Shown here piece by piece: positions 52,708-62,365 of a stretch of 64,000 nt of DNA; the stretch's first letter is position 1; the number at the start of each line of letters is the position of its first letter. The notes below the pieces were generated by a model. It ran no database searches and was not told the DNA's origin. It worked only from the letters and a program-made list of their open reading frames with translations. Origin of the DNA: JAVBQL01 sp031549085 (GTDB taxonomy: Bacteria; Spirochaetota; GWE2-31-10; MWDO01); NCBI GenBank assembly GCA_031549085.1, contig JAVBQL010000007.1, forward strand, positions 1 through 64,000, in the 5' to 3' direction. The position numbers and the translations under genes are program-made.

Positions 52708-53856
52708 GTGAATAAACAAGAATACTTTGATTTTTTTGAGAATAAAAAGATTGCCTTATTTGGCGTTAATAAGGATTTAATTGGTTTCTTAAAATATAAG
52801 AAAGATGGATTTTTTAAATCTAGCTGTGAGATTAAATATATAATTGACTTGACTCTTGATTACAGACCTCAAATAAGAGCTATATTAGAGAGTGTTATTA
52901 CAGACGAAATAGTTATAACAACAACAGAAGAACTACAGACTATGGATAGTGATTGCAAAACTATTCTTTGGTTTGAGGGTGGTTTTCGTTCTAATGATGA
53001 CCAAGTAAATGTAAGAACTTGGGATATACGAGAACTTGATGGTTTAATAAAAGATAGATGGGATTGGTATTTAGAGAGACACGGCTCAAAATCCGAGTTT
53101 ACATTTCAGTATTTGAAAGATGAGGCTTACGCTTTACAATTCTATTTTATTTACAGCTTAAACATCGACATTGTATTAGCCTATTGGGCTCCCGACTATG
53201 TATTAAATATGGTTGATAGCGATCTATGTGATTTTGTGAGTCGTCTTGATGAAATCGCTCAAGAAAAATATCTAAACCATTTTTTTGCAATAAGTCCGAC
53301 CTATGTCCCTGCTTTTATGAGCAAGCCACAGATGGCTTTTTATGGTAATGAGTTGCCTCTTATGGAAATAAAGAAACTAAAACCAATCTTTGTTATTGGT
53401 TCGGATTATGGAGTAGGTAAAGGTACATTTCTACGCTCTAAATATAATGGTGAGGACAATATTCTATTGACTGATCCCTATATGATACTTATAAATCCAA
53501 ATATATACACAGAAATGTATGAGGGAGTCAATATAAACGCTTTCTTATTAAAAAACATTGCGAGGTTAGGAATTACAAATAAAGAGGAAATCTACTTAAA
53601 GATAGATGGTCGTCTTGAAGACTTCGCTTACAATATGCCTAGACCAAAGCGAGAGCAATTTAGTAATCTTCACGAACTATTTTATGATAGCAAGTTTGTC
53701 ATTGTAATAAAAGAAAATGAGTACGATATGCGTTGTTTACAGCACTGCTTATCAATCTTTAAAAAAAGAATGGATTTAACAGATGGGCAAATCAAAATAT
53801 ATGAGAATAACCCATCTACAAATATATTAAAAGAATTGGAGTTTAAAAATGAGTAA
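52708..53856 (+). CDS. Rossmann-like partner protein of the radical SAM enzyme, unknown
   Basis: 382 residues, starting at GTG 52708 after AGGGGG. Residues about 14-70 look like a Rossmann-type unit (KIALFGVNKDLIGFL, IKYIIDLTLDYR, EIVITTTEELQ). Residues 231-240 read GSDYGVGKGT, resembling a degenerate P-loop (GKGT as in adenylate kinases). No family could be named. It overlaps the radical SAM gene by 8 bp, so the two are probably made together. Whether it activates, delivers or binds the substrate is unknown. Confidence 0.55.
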   Translation: MNKQEYFDFFENKKIALFGVNKDLIGFLKYKKDGFFKSSCEIKYIIDLTLDYRPQIRAILESVITDEIVITTTEELQTMDSDCKTILWFEGGFRSNDDQVNVRTWDIRELDGLIKDRWDWYLERHGSKSEFTFQYLKDEAYALQFYFIYSLNIDIVLAYWAPDYVLNMVDSDLCDFVSRLDEIAQEKYLNHFFAISPTYVPAFMSKPQMAFYGNELPLMEIKKLKPIFVIGSDYGVGKGTFLRSKYNGEDNILLTDPYMILINPNIYTEMYEGVNINAFLLKNIARLGITNKEEIYLKIDGRLEDFAYNMPRPKREQFSNLHELFYDSKFVIVIKENEYDMRCLQHCLSIFKKRMDLTDGQIKIYENNPSTNILKELEFKNE

Positions 53857-54991
53857 AAAAGATTTAAGAAAATGTGACAGAATCGATCTAAGAAAATTGA
53901 TGATACCTTACTATATGACTGAGGCTTGTAATCTAAAATGTAGCTATTGTTATGTTAGTGATACAACAAATAGGAAGCTATTTGAACCATCTTTGGTAAA
54001 GGTAGAGGATTGTCTACCCGATTGGCTGACAAAGACAAAGTTTGATGCCTCTCTTATCTTTATAGGTGGGGAGCCTCTTCTTGAGTTTGAGAAAATAAAA
54101 AGAATAGTTAATAAGCTTAAAGAAAATAGGGCTAGGACTACGTTCACTATAGCAACAAACTTGACTCTACTAACTGATGAAATGCTTGAATTCATTATAG
54201 AAAACGATATCCACATAAATATTTCGCTTGATAGTGTAAGCGGATTTTCAAGACCATATAGAGCTACAAATGAATCGTCATATCTTGATGTTATGAAAAA
54301 TATAGAGAAGCTAAAGAAAAGTGATTACATAAAGAAAAAGCAGATTAGTGTATTTACAATTCTTTCAGAGTATAATTTTGATACTGTCCTTGATATGTGT
54401 GAATATATCGCAGAAAATAAGTTTTCTTGGGGCGTAAACTACCCTAATTGCAATTATACAGAGGGAGCAGTTGACCTAAAGAAAACAAATGAGGTCATAA
54501 AGAAGATAGTAGATAAACTCTATGATTTAGGACACAATTTAAGTAATGACTTTAGATTATATGAAATCCAACTTAACGGCTGGATTGGCTGCTTGGGTAA
54601 TCCAACCTTTCACCCACTTTTTGAAGATGGACTAATAAGATTTGGGAGAGACCCTAAAGTATCAATTTTACAGGAGCCTATTGCAGTTGATTTTTCGGTA
54701 GAGTGGAATATAAAGCACTGCATAATGGACTTAGAAAAAGACGCCTTTGAATGTACAAAGTGTCCTATGTATGAGCTTTGCTGGCAGGGTGTTATGCACC
54801 GAGTAGTTGAAACAGGGTGCAACGGAGAGAGGTTATGTAACTTTTTCAAAGATGCAATATATTATCTAATCAATAAAGCAATGAAACAAGGTAGTTTTAA
54901 AACAACAACACCGCCAAAAACTCAAAGGTTAATCAAAAGAGTTAGGAATGGACTAAAGAGAGAGTTTGAAAAGTTTCATAATAATTATTGA
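53849..54991 (+). CDS. Radical SAM/SPASM-domain enzyme
   Basis: 380 residues. The radical SAM cluster motif is Cys27-x3-Cys31-x2-Cys34 (ACNLKCSYCY), followed by the SAM-binding GGEPLL (73-78). The C-terminal part has the SPASM pattern Cys302-x2-Cys305-x5-Cys311, then Cys324 and Cys330, with room for auxiliary iron-sulfur clusters. Family members modify proteins or peptides, such as sulfatase maturases and RiPP enzymes. It lies in a phage late operon between fibre and baseplate genes, so a virion protein is a likely substrate. No RiPP-like precursor is visible. Confidence 0.85.
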   Translation: MSKKDLRKCDRIDLRKLMIPYYMTEACNLKCSYCYVSDTTNRKLFEPSLVKVEDCLPDWLTKTKFDASLIFIGGEPLLEFEKIKRIVNKLKENRARTTFTIATNLTLLTDEMLEFIIENDIHINISLDSVSGFSRPYRATNESSYLDVMKNIEKLKKSDYIKKKQISVFTILSEYNFDTVLDMCEYIAENKFSWGVNYPNCNYTEGAVDLKKTNEVIKKIVDKLYDLGHNLSNDFRLYEIQLNGWIGCLGNPTFHPLFEDGLIRFGRDPKVSILQEPIAVDFSVEWNIKHCIMDLEKDAFECTKCPMYELCWQGVMHRVVETGCNGERLCNFFKDAIYYLINKAMKQGSFKTTTPPKTQRLIKRVRNGLKREFEKFHNNY

Positions 54992-55026
54992 GAGTAGCGA
55001 TCTATTAACCAAAGAGGTATTGAATA

Positions 55027-56688
55027 ATGCTTGATATATTTACAAAGGGGCTAATGTTTGAGTTTTTGAAAGGTAATGATACTTTAGCCGTCTTTATTTT
55101 CTCTCTCCCCCCACAAAGCATAAGATATGGACAGGGGCAAAGAGTGGTAAGAACCAAAACTTATGGTGGTGTCTATGAAGACCATTATGGAGCAGATAAC
55201 CCAACAATCAATATATCAGGAACAACTGGTGGATTAAGGGCAAAAGCTTTTTATAGAGGCATAAGCATTTCTGATATACCACAAAAGATAATGGCAGGTC
55301 AAGAGGAGATATTTTATATAAGAGATAGAATAATAAATTATATGAGTGATGATATTTTAAAAGATACTACAGCAATTAACTTTTATGATCTATCTTCTAT
55401 TGATTATAGTGGCAAATTAGGTCACGCTTACCAAGTCTCTTTTGATAACTTTTCAATAGAAAAAACTACAGAAAAGAGGTTTTTACCTCAATACTCCATA
55501 GATCTATTTTGTATTGCAAAACTAGACAAAGCTCCAGTGTTTAAAGCTAAAGAGGTCGAAAAGACAGAAAAGAAAGTCAGTAAGTTAGACGAAATGCTAA
55601 AAAAACTAAATACCGCAAAAGCTACTATCCGCAAAGCAATGAATCCACTTAAAAAAGTCAACAAGTTCTTTAATGAAGTTAATAAGGCAATAGAGGTTGT
55701 TGGCGGTCTCTTTAGTATGATTGATGAAGTTAGAGCAGTGGGGAATGCCTATTTAAATGTTGCAGGTCAAACTATGAATGCAGTAAGCAATATGACCTAC
55801 ACGGCAATTGATGGTGCTTTTAAAGGCGCAGATGTTTTAAAAGATGTATATAGAGTTGTTAATATGCATTTAAAAGTTGCAAAGTTTCATTTTGATGCAG
55901 CGGTCAAGTTGGCTAATAACTCAAAAAAAGTCTTAAATGATGTGCGTAAAATTGCCAATATAGGTAATGAGTATAAGGAGTTTGGCAATACACAAGTGCA
56001 AAGAGTAATCACAGCTTTTAAAGAGTTGGAAAAAACTGCTAACTCCATTGTAGAGATTGGTAAGTCAAGTGAGGGTGGACAACAAACAATAAATTATAGT
56101 GGCAGCCTAAACAACACAGCGGTAGAATATAAGTTTAAGGGCTATACACAATATAATACTCTAAAAACAGATACTTTAGAGCGTGTCGCATATAATCAAT
56201 TGGGTGACTCCTCTTTGTCATTTTTATTATCTACTATCAATAATTGCAATAACTATAACCTACCCGATACAATCCTTTTGCCAGTGTCGGAAAAAGAGTT
56301 TATTGATTATGATATTTTTGACAAAGAACATTTAGATAAATATGGGGTAGATATAAAATTAGATGGTGGAGCCTTTAGTTTTAAAGATAATGACTTTGTT
56401 GTTGTGCAGGGTGAGGAGAATGTTTCTCAAGCAATAAACAATCGCTTAAATACAACTATGGGAACTAGACGAAGACTTACTAGCTATGGAGCCTTAGTAA
56501 GTGTTGGGGAAGCTTCTATTGTAGAGGCATATATAAAAACCAATATGAATATTACTATAAAAAGAGATAAAAGAGTTAAAGAGGTTAAGAATATAAGTAT
56601 CAAGCTTAATGGGGACTCAATCATTTTTGAGAATGATATTGTATTGGTAGATGAAAAAAAAGCTAGTGTGGTAGGAGTTACAAAATAG
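55027..56688 (+). CDS. Baseplate protein with a gp25-like C-terminal domain
   Basis: 553 residues. The N-terminal part is beta-rich (IRYGQGQRVVRTKTYGGVYEDHYG). A long Lys/Ala-rich helical middle (about residues 185-350) follows. The C-terminal about 110 residues (VVQGEENVSQAINNRLNTTMGTRRRLTSYG and onward) resemble gp25/gpW-type baseplate wedge proteins. This combination in one chain is uncommon, as these are usually separate genes. The helical part could contact the tail tube or membrane. Confidence 0.6.
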   Translation: MLDIFTKGLMFEFLKGNDTLAVFIFSLPPQSIRYGQGQRVVRTKTYGGVYEDHYGADNPTINISGTTGGLRAKAFYRGISISDIPQKIMAGQEEIFYIRDRIINYMSDDILKDTTAINFYDLSSIDYSGKLGHAYQVSFDNFSIEKTTEKRFLPQYSIDLFCIAKLDKAPVFKAKEVEKTEKKVSKLDEMLKKLNTAKATIRKAMNPLKKVNKFFNEVNKAIEVVGGLFSMIDEVRAVGNAYLNVAGQTMNAVSNMTYTAIDGAFKGADVLKDVYRVVNMHLKVAKFHFDAAVKLANNSKKVLNDVRKIANIGNEYKEFGNTQVQRVITAFKELEKTANSIVEIGKSSEGGQQTINYSGSLNNTAVEYKFKGYTQYNTLKTDTLERVAYNQLGDSSLSFLLSTINNCNNYNLPDTILLPVSEKEFIDYDIFDKEHLDKYGVDIKLDGGAFSFKDNDFVVVQGEENVSQAINNRLNTTMGTRRRLTSYGALVSVGEASIVEAYIKTNMNITIKRDKRVKEVKNISIKLNGDSIIFENDIVLVDEKKASVVGVTK

Positions 56689-56730
56689 TGAATAGTATAG
56701 AGTTGAAAGAAAGATTTAATAAAGAACCAA

Positions 56731-56797
56731 AAAGGATAAACTGTAAATATTTAGTCATAGTTTGAACATTATTAAAAAAACAAGAAAGGTAAGGATC
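56731..56797 (+). promoter_or_regulatory. Phage late-promoter/leader element before 56807
   Basis: GGATAAACTGTAAATATT then TAGTCATAGTTTGAACAT and TATTAAAA, then AAGGTAAGGATCTAAAA. The best match to the consensus; also found before 63258. Confidence 0.7.
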
Positions 56798-56806
56798 TAA
56801 AAAAAA

Positions 56807-57496
56807 ATGATTATAAATTTTAATCCAGTGGTTGAAGAGTTGTTGCAGCAACAACTTAAACAATATTTTAAGGATATCAAATTTCAAGAAATTTTTCATA
56901 AAAGTCTCAATATAAACCTAACCCACCCTTTCGCATACTTTTTAGATAATGAAGCTCTTAATAAAAAGACGCTATTTCCATCTCTTACAATTATAAGTGA
57001 GGCTGACCAATATTTACCACAATGGACAACGGCAGTGCCTATCGCAGTCGATAAAGAGTTCTTAAATATGATTAAAGAAGATAGAGAAAAAGACGCTGAT
57101 TTTAGACACTTTTTCTTAACTGATGATGATTTAAACCAATTAGAGCTCTCTATTGAACAGAGTAAAAATAAACGAATTGAGTTATTCAAATACTCAATAC
57201 AAAAGAGCGAAAAAATCAATTTTGAAATATGGTGCAATGATGAGTTATTAAAAAATAGGATTTATGATTTTGTTGATAATTTTCTATTTGGAGCAGGTCG
57301 CTTTCAATATTTGAACTTTCCTTTTATTGATATAGGGGACGAACCACAGGGGAATCGCTCTGGAGCATATAATAATGATTTTGGGGAGCTACTTTTTGGT
57401 TGCAATTTATCTTGTATGGTAAGTTATACAAAGTCGCAATATGTTTTTGCTAAAGACCCCATAATACCAAAAGATATAAGCGAGGTTGTCGTATGA
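56807..57496 (+). CDS. Phage protein, probable baseplate or tail-terminator-like
   Basis: 229 residues, starting just after a late-promoter-like element and coupled to the J-like gene by a 4-bp overlap. Segments such as LFPSLTIISEADQYL and FEIWCNDELLKNRIYDFVDNFLFGAG recall tail-terminator or baseplate accessory proteins, but a firm family was not found. Confidence 0.5.
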   Translation: MIINFNPVVEELLQQQLKQYFKDIKFQEIFHKSLNINLTHPFAYFLDNEALNKKTLFPSLTIISEADQYLPQWTTAVPIAVDKEFLNMIKEDREKDADFRHFFLTDDDLNQLELSIEQSKNKRIELFKYSIQKSEKINFEIWCNDELLKNRIYDFVDNFLFGAGRFQYLNFPFIDIGDEPQGNRSGAYNNDFGELLFGCNLSCMVSYTKSQYVFAKDPIIPKDISEVVV

Positions 57497-58596
57497 TAAA
57501 AGACTTTAGTACAGTTTATGAGACAATGAAAACCTACATCATAGCTAATCAGGATAAAATAACAGATTTTAATGAGGGAGCAGTGATAACTACTATTCTT
57601 GAGTCTGTTGCAGATCAATTTGAAACTCTATATATAGAAACGAACTTAACTTTTCAAGACAAGTTTTTAGAACTTATCTATAGTTTTTTTGAACATAAGC
57701 GGCTTGATGCAAGTAAATCTTTTATGTCTGTAACATTCAAAAGAGAGGATACAACAGATTTAAAAGATGATATCGTGATAGAGGCAGGACACAAAATAGT
57801 TAGTGCTAATAATATTGTTTTTTTAACTAAAAAAGAGGCAATCATAAAATCGGGATTTACCTCAATATCGCACATAGCGTGTGAGAGTGAGGAGACAGGT
57901 AGCAAAAATAATATTTTTATAGATGATCCAAATGGTGCAAACGAGTGGATCGGGAGCCTTAAAAGTAAGACACCAACCAAACCAAAAACTACTATTATTC
58001 AAGAGAATATAGCTTCTGGTGGTTGTGATGAGGAAGATGATGATAGCTATTATAATAGATTTTTATTACTAATGGCTGGTTTTGGTGGCAGCGAAAAAAA
58101 AAGTATTCAATATGAAGTTTTAAAAATAGACTATATAAAAGATTGTAATGTCTATGATTGTGATGATACCGCTGGCTATTTTTTCAAAGTTGTTGTTGTA
58201 AAACAAGATTATAGTGATCTTTCTGTGGATGAATTTCAGTATCTAAATAATATTGTTGATGATATTCGTGCCGCTGGTGTTCCTTTTTTATTAGAGACAG
58301 CGACTTATAAAGAGATATCAATAAAACTCACCTTTCAATATAATATAAATATAGATGAAATTAGCTATACAACTCTTAAAGAGACTATTCAAAGAAGAAT
58401 ACAATACTTTGAAAACAACATCAAAATTAGTCAAGATGTCAAACTTAATGAGTTGGTTTTATTAGATGATAATATTGTAAATCAAGAGATAGAGGTATCA
58501 GATGATAATAATAAATATGGTTATGGTTCTGTTATAAAAGTAGAAAAAAATGAAATTGTGAAGTGTCTATTTAGTTTAAAATTAGAGGGAGTTTAA
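57493..58596 (+). CDS. Baseplate J-like protein
   Basis: 367 residues. It has the J/gp6-type N-terminus (FNEGAVITTILESVADQFETLYIETN), the ILPAG-like region around KTPTKPKTTIIQENIASGG(C)DEEDDDSYYNRF, where E/D-rich residues follow the G-G, and a C-terminal VEI-type domain. J forms the outer wedge of contractile baseplates. Adjacent proteins are likely partners. Confidence 0.8.
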   Translation: MIKDFSTVYETMKTYIIANQDKITDFNEGAVITTILESVADQFETLYIETNLTFQDKFLELIYSFFEHKRLDASKSFMSVTFKREDTTDLKDDIVIEAGHKIVSANNIVFLTKKEAIIKSGFTSISHIACESEETGSKNNIFIDDPNGANEWIGSLKSKTPTKPKTTIIQENIASGGCDEEDDDSYYNRFLLLMAGFGGSEKKSIQYEVLKIDYIKDCNVYDCDDTAGYFFKVVVVKQDYSDLSVDEFQYLNNIVDDIRAAGVPFLLETATYKEISIKLTFQYNINIDEISYTTLKETIQRRIQYFENNIKISQDVKLNELVLLDDNIVNQEIEVSDDNNKYGYGSVIKVEKNEIVKCLFSLKLEGV

Positions 58597-58601
58597 ATTA
58601 A

Positions 58602-60011
58602 GTGAATATTGAGAACTTACTAAATAACAAACCTAATATTTTTAGTGAAAACGATTCATTTCATAAGGCTCTTTTTGGAGATAAAAAGACAAATAGAGGA
58701 GCTTTTTTAAATGAATTGAATGACTATGAAAACTTTCTAAAGAGCTTGGTTGGTGAAAGAGATGTATATAATTATCCAAGCGATGTTTTTAAATATATAT
58801 TTTATCTGCTTTTCAAGGGGTTTAATATATTTAATAGTGATAGTGATACTCTAAAAATAGTTATGAAAATGATAATGTCGAGAAATGGAAATAAAAAACG
58901 AGTTACTAAAAATGCAATTTTAGGAAGTTTAAAATATATCTATAAATCTGTGTACATTATTGAGGGGGGAAAAAATATAGTTGCAGGGGACGGAATGTTT
59001 ACCGCAGAAGCTACTGGCTGGATTTATGATAAGAAACTTATAGAAATATCATCCGAAATGTCCTACAGCAATGGTTACTCTGCTAAATTCTTGTCTGTTG
59101 AGAAACAATTAAATAGACAAGATGGGTTAATAACTAAAGCCTTTGATTTTGAGGATAAGGTAGATGACCCCAACTATTATGGTGTTATAAACAATACAAT
59201 TGCTTCAATAAAAGAGGAAGATGAACCACGTGTTAATTTTAGAAAAGACGAAAGTTTATTGTTTGATGATGAACAAAACATAGATATAGATAGTATTTCT
59301 GATAAATTTTTAGGTTATAAAAAAGCGATGTCCTCAAGCGGAGATTTTGGGGGACAAGCTGTATTACAATATAATTTTAACACAAGTGAACTTCTCTACA
59401 ACTTCTACAATATTACATTTTTTTTGTTTATAGAGGATGAGATCTTTGCAAATATTTTAGAAATTCAAGTTATTGAGATAGATAATAATGATGATGAAAA
59501 ATGTATTTTTTCAAGACAGATTAAAAATAGTAAAACTAATCAGTGGGAACAACTCAATTTGTTAATAAAAATGAAAGATAAAACTTTTGCAAAGAGCACT
59601 TGTGTTAGATTTATACAGCTAAAGAAAGTCGATTTTTATCTTGATATAATCAATATTAGAGAGGTAGCAAGACCTCATTTCACTATATATTGTCAAGAGC
59701 AAAATATTGATTTTGACCCACATAGTATAGTTTTTTCCTGTTTAGATAATGAAAAAGGCAACGGTGACATTTTACCCATATATATAAATAAAAAAATATT
59801 TTCTTTCTCTTTAGATGATTTTTATAAAACTGAAAACGAGACAGATATTTTTGTTAAAATTGAGAGTTTAAAAGATGCAGACTTTATAAATATAAAATGG
59901 TCAATTAGTTTAGGAAATAAATTGGTAGACATAGAAATCAGAGATTTGACAACTCTTATAGATAATATGAAGTCGGCAGGAGTAACATTTGATTTTAAGG
60001 TTAATAGTTAA
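58602..60011 (+). CDS. Phage tail/baseplate protein, unknown
   Basis: 469 residues from GTG 58602 with AGAGGGA upstream. The position after J is that of tail protein I (gp7-like), but size and sequence do not prove this. The C-terminal half is beta-rich with a repeated FY-rich pattern. It may be a baseplate adaptor for the fibre at 60033. Confidence 0.45.
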   Translation: MNIENLLNNKPNIFSENDSFHKALFGDKKTNRGAFLNELNDYENFLKSLVGERDVYNYPSDVFKYIFYLLFKGFNIFNSDSDTLKIVMKMIMSRNGNKKRVTKNAILGSLKYIYKSVYIIEGGKNIVAGDGMFTAEATGWIYDKKLIEISSEMSYSNGYSAKFLSVEKQLNRQDGLITKAFDFEDKVDDPNYYGVINNTIASIKEEDEPRVNFRKDESLLFDDEQNIDIDSISDKFLGYKKAMSSSGDFGGQAVLQYNFNTSELLYNFYNITFFLFIEDEIFANILEIQVIEIDNNDDEKCIFSRQIKNSKTNQWEQLNLLIKMKDKTFAKSTCVRFIQLKKVDFYLDIINIREVARPHFTIYCQEQNIDFDPHSIVFSCLDNEKGNGDILPIYINKKIFSFSLDDFYKTENETDIFVKIESLKDADFINIKWSISLGNKLVDIEIRDLTTLIDNMKSAGVTFDFKVNS

Positions 60012-60032
60012 AAGAAAAGGAGTGAAATAAGT

Positions 60033-60839
60033 ATGGAAGTAAAAATAGAGCAACCTAAATATGATGGAAATATTATTCGTATGTTATATGATGATACCAA
60101 TATGACAGAGAGCAATTTTAAAAATATCGCTTCTCTCCTAAAAATTGTAGCTGGTGTAAATGTTAATAGTGTTAGTAGTGCAGGAAAGGACTCTATAATA
60201 TTTACTGGCTTTAATATTGAAGATACAGAAAATAGTAGTTTTCGTATTTCAAGCGGTGTAATTGTATCTGATAGGCTAAAATATCCAATAGTTTATACAA
60301 CAGATAATGCACAATATTTATATAGTGCAACAGAAAATAATTTTTATCTAAAATTGGATATCATACTCGAAAAGCCATTGATGAGGCGACAAGTTAATCC
60401 TAGCGATATAACAAAAATATCATCAGTAAATAAAGATAGTATGCAATATTTAAGCTCCTCTATTATTCAAATAGGAAACGATGAGCTAGATGAAGATAAT
60501 ACAATAAAATTAGGCTCTATCATTGATAACAAATTTGTATTTGATGAGAAGATCGTTTTATTATGGGATTTAAATAAAATAACAGATGACTTAAATAACT
60601 CTACTTTAGCTACTATCAATAATGATACAGAGGCGTATAAACTTAACAATGTATTAGCAAGACGAAATAGTTTAGGTCAACTACAATGTAATTCAACAAA
60701 TAAGAATCTTTTAGAGGCAAATTATAATGTAGTAAATGAGAGACGATTGCATCAAGTGTTAAGTGCACTGGTATCGCAGGTAAATGATAAAATGGGATTA
60801 AGTGGGGACAATAAAATTGATATAAACAATTGGAATTGA
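60033..60839 (+). CDS. Second fibre-like or receptor-binding tail protein
   Basis: 268 residues. The N-terminal part (NMTESNFKNIASLLKIVAGVNVNSV) resembles the start of the fibre at 51613 in layout, followed by strand-rich segments. It is shorter and lacks the HRHGGG collar. It lies just before terL and overlaps or abuts its start. Confidence 0.5.
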   Translation: MEVKIEQPKYDGNIIRMLYDDTNMTESNFKNIASLLKIVAGVNVNSVSSAGKDSIIFTGFNIEDTENSSFRISSGVIVSDRLKYPIVYTTDNAQYLYSATENNFYLKLDIILEKPLMRRQVNPSDITKISSVNKDSMQYLSSSIIQIGNDELDEDNTIKLGSIIDNKFVFDEKIVLLWDLNKITDDLNNSTLATINNDTEAYKLNNVLARRNSLGQLQCNSTNKNLLEANYNVVNERRLHQVLSALVSQVNDKMGLSGDNKIDINNWN

Positions 60840-60841
60840 GA

Positions 60842-62365
60842 GTGAGTAGTTTGAAAAGTCTTGACAAACAACTATTATTAAAAAAACTTCTTATTTTATA
60901 TGCTGAAAAAATAAAAAGATGTCGTGAAGATTTCTTCTATTTTTGCAAGACAATTCAATCTACTGATAACTATTATAACGATGGTAAACCGCATTTAAAA
61001 AAGCTCTGTAATGTATTACAGGCTCTCTATGAGGGCAAGCTAAAAAATAGCAATGGTGAAGTGTTGAAGCGACTAATAATTCAAATGCCCCCAAGACACG
61101 GGAAGTCGAGAACTCTTGTCAATTTTTGTTCTTGGGTATTGGGCTTGTCGCTTGTTAATAGAGTGATTACATTTTCTCATACAGATGATTTGGCGATTGA
61201 TTTCTCTAAATATACAAGAGACATAATCTCTATGGAAAAAAATAGGGAAAGCAGTATCGTCCCCTCTGATGTTTTTGGTTATAAACTAAAAAAGGGTGAT
61301 GCAAGTAAAAAGCAGTGGGCTTTGGAGGGCTCTCATTTTAATTATAAGGGAGTTGGTCGAGAGGGTTCAATTACTGGTAAGGGCGGAAATATAGCAATAT
61401 ATGATGATATAGTAAAGGGTGATGCAGAGGCAGTATCTAAAATAACTTTGGATAAAATATGGAATTGGTATGTAGCAACTGCGAGGCGTAGACTAGAAGA
61501 GGGGGGGCTTGAAATACTTTGCGGGACACCGTGGGCAAAGGATGATATTACAGGTAGATTGTTACAAACTGACTTCAAAGATGATTATTATTTTTTTAGT
61601 TTAGATGTAGCAACCAACTTAAAATATGAAAATAACAAGCTAGTTAGTGCCGATATGCTCTCTAACTCTGATATGAGTTTTAAAACCTATAAAATTGAGA
61701 GAGAGATAGCCTTTTTAAATCCAGTAACAAAATCAATATTTTTAGCTAACTACCATAACGAGAGAATTGATATCGAGGGACTTCTCTATGGAGAGTTTAA
61801 AGAGTGGGAAACTCTCCCCGAAAAATACGAAAGAATATATTTTTATTGTGATACGGCGGATACTGGTACAAATTATTTAGGCTGTATAGGCGGAATTATA
61901 AGTGGTGGTTACTGTTATGTTACTGGTATTTACTACACACAGAAGTCAATGGAAGTAACGGAAGATGAGGTGGTCGATTTTTTAATAGAGAATAGTGCCA
62001 AAGAGCTTGATGTTGAGGGAAATAATGGTGGTCGTGGATTTGCAAGAAACATAGCAAAGAAGTTTAAAGAGAGAAATTATAACATCGCAATAGACACTCC
62101 TTTTCAAAGTGGGAACAAACAGACTAGAATATTGATAAATAGTGCCAATGTCAATAAATATATAATAATGCCAAAGAATTGGAAAACTCTATACCCCGAA
62201 GCTGCGAACTCCATAACAACATATTCAAGGATTGGTAAAAATCTCTTTGATGATATAGAAGACGCAATGACTGGGCTTGTTGAGCGTAAAGAGAGAGGTA
62301 GAAAGCATATATCTTATAATGAAATTGAGAGCATACAAACAAATAGAAAGGGTATAAAATTATGA
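60842..62365 (+). CDS. terL: Large terminase subunit
   Basis: About 507 residues. The ATPase part has Walker A MPPRHGKS, an adenine/Q-like region, and Walker B IAIYDDIV. The nuclease part has FYCDTADTGTN (first Asp), DVEGNNGGRGF and DDIEDAMTG (last Asp). It powers DNA packaging through the portal. The frame opens at TTG 60830 inside the previous gene; GTG 60842 and TTG 60851 are nearer a site and GTG 60842 is chosen here. Confidence 0.9.
   Translation: MSSLKSLDKQLLLKKLLILYAEKIKRCREDFFYFCKTIQSTDNYYNDGKPHLKKLCNVLQALYEGKLKNSNGEVLKRLIIQMPPRHGKSRTLVNFCSWVLGLSLVNRVITFSHTDDLAIDFSKYTRDIISMEKNRESSIVPSDVFGYKLKKGDASKKQWALEGSHFNYKGVGREGSITGKGGNIAIYDDIVKGDAEAVSKITLDKIWNWYVATARRRLEEGGLEILCGTPWAKDDITGRLLQTDFKDDYYFFSLDVATNLKYENNKLVSADMLSNSDMSFKTYKIEREIAFLNPVTKSIFLANYHNERIDIEGLLYGEFKEWETLPEKYERIYFYCDTADTGTNYLGCIGGIISGGYCYVTGIYYTQKSMEVTEDEVVDFLIENSAKELDVEGNNGGRGFARNIAKKFKERNYNIAIDTPFQSGNKQTRILINSANVNKYIIMPKNWKTLYPEAANSITTYSRIGKNLFDDIEDAMTGLVERKERGRKHISYNEIESIQTNRKGIKL

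Noticed and set aside
52708..53856. True P-loop kinase from GSDYGVGKGT
   Set aside because: The first glycine is out of register for GxxxxGK and no Walker B was clear. I call it degenerate only.
51613..54991. Diversity-generating retroelement near the tail fibre
   Set aside because: No reverse transcriptase and no repeated template/variable region could be seen. The gene after the fibre is a radical SAM enzyme and not a DGR component.
53849..54991. Classical sulfatase-maturase pair with a target CxPxR/SxAxR motif
   Set aside because: No sulfatase gene or CxPxR/SxAxR sequence was found in the neighbouring proteins; only the family-level SPASM link is claimed.
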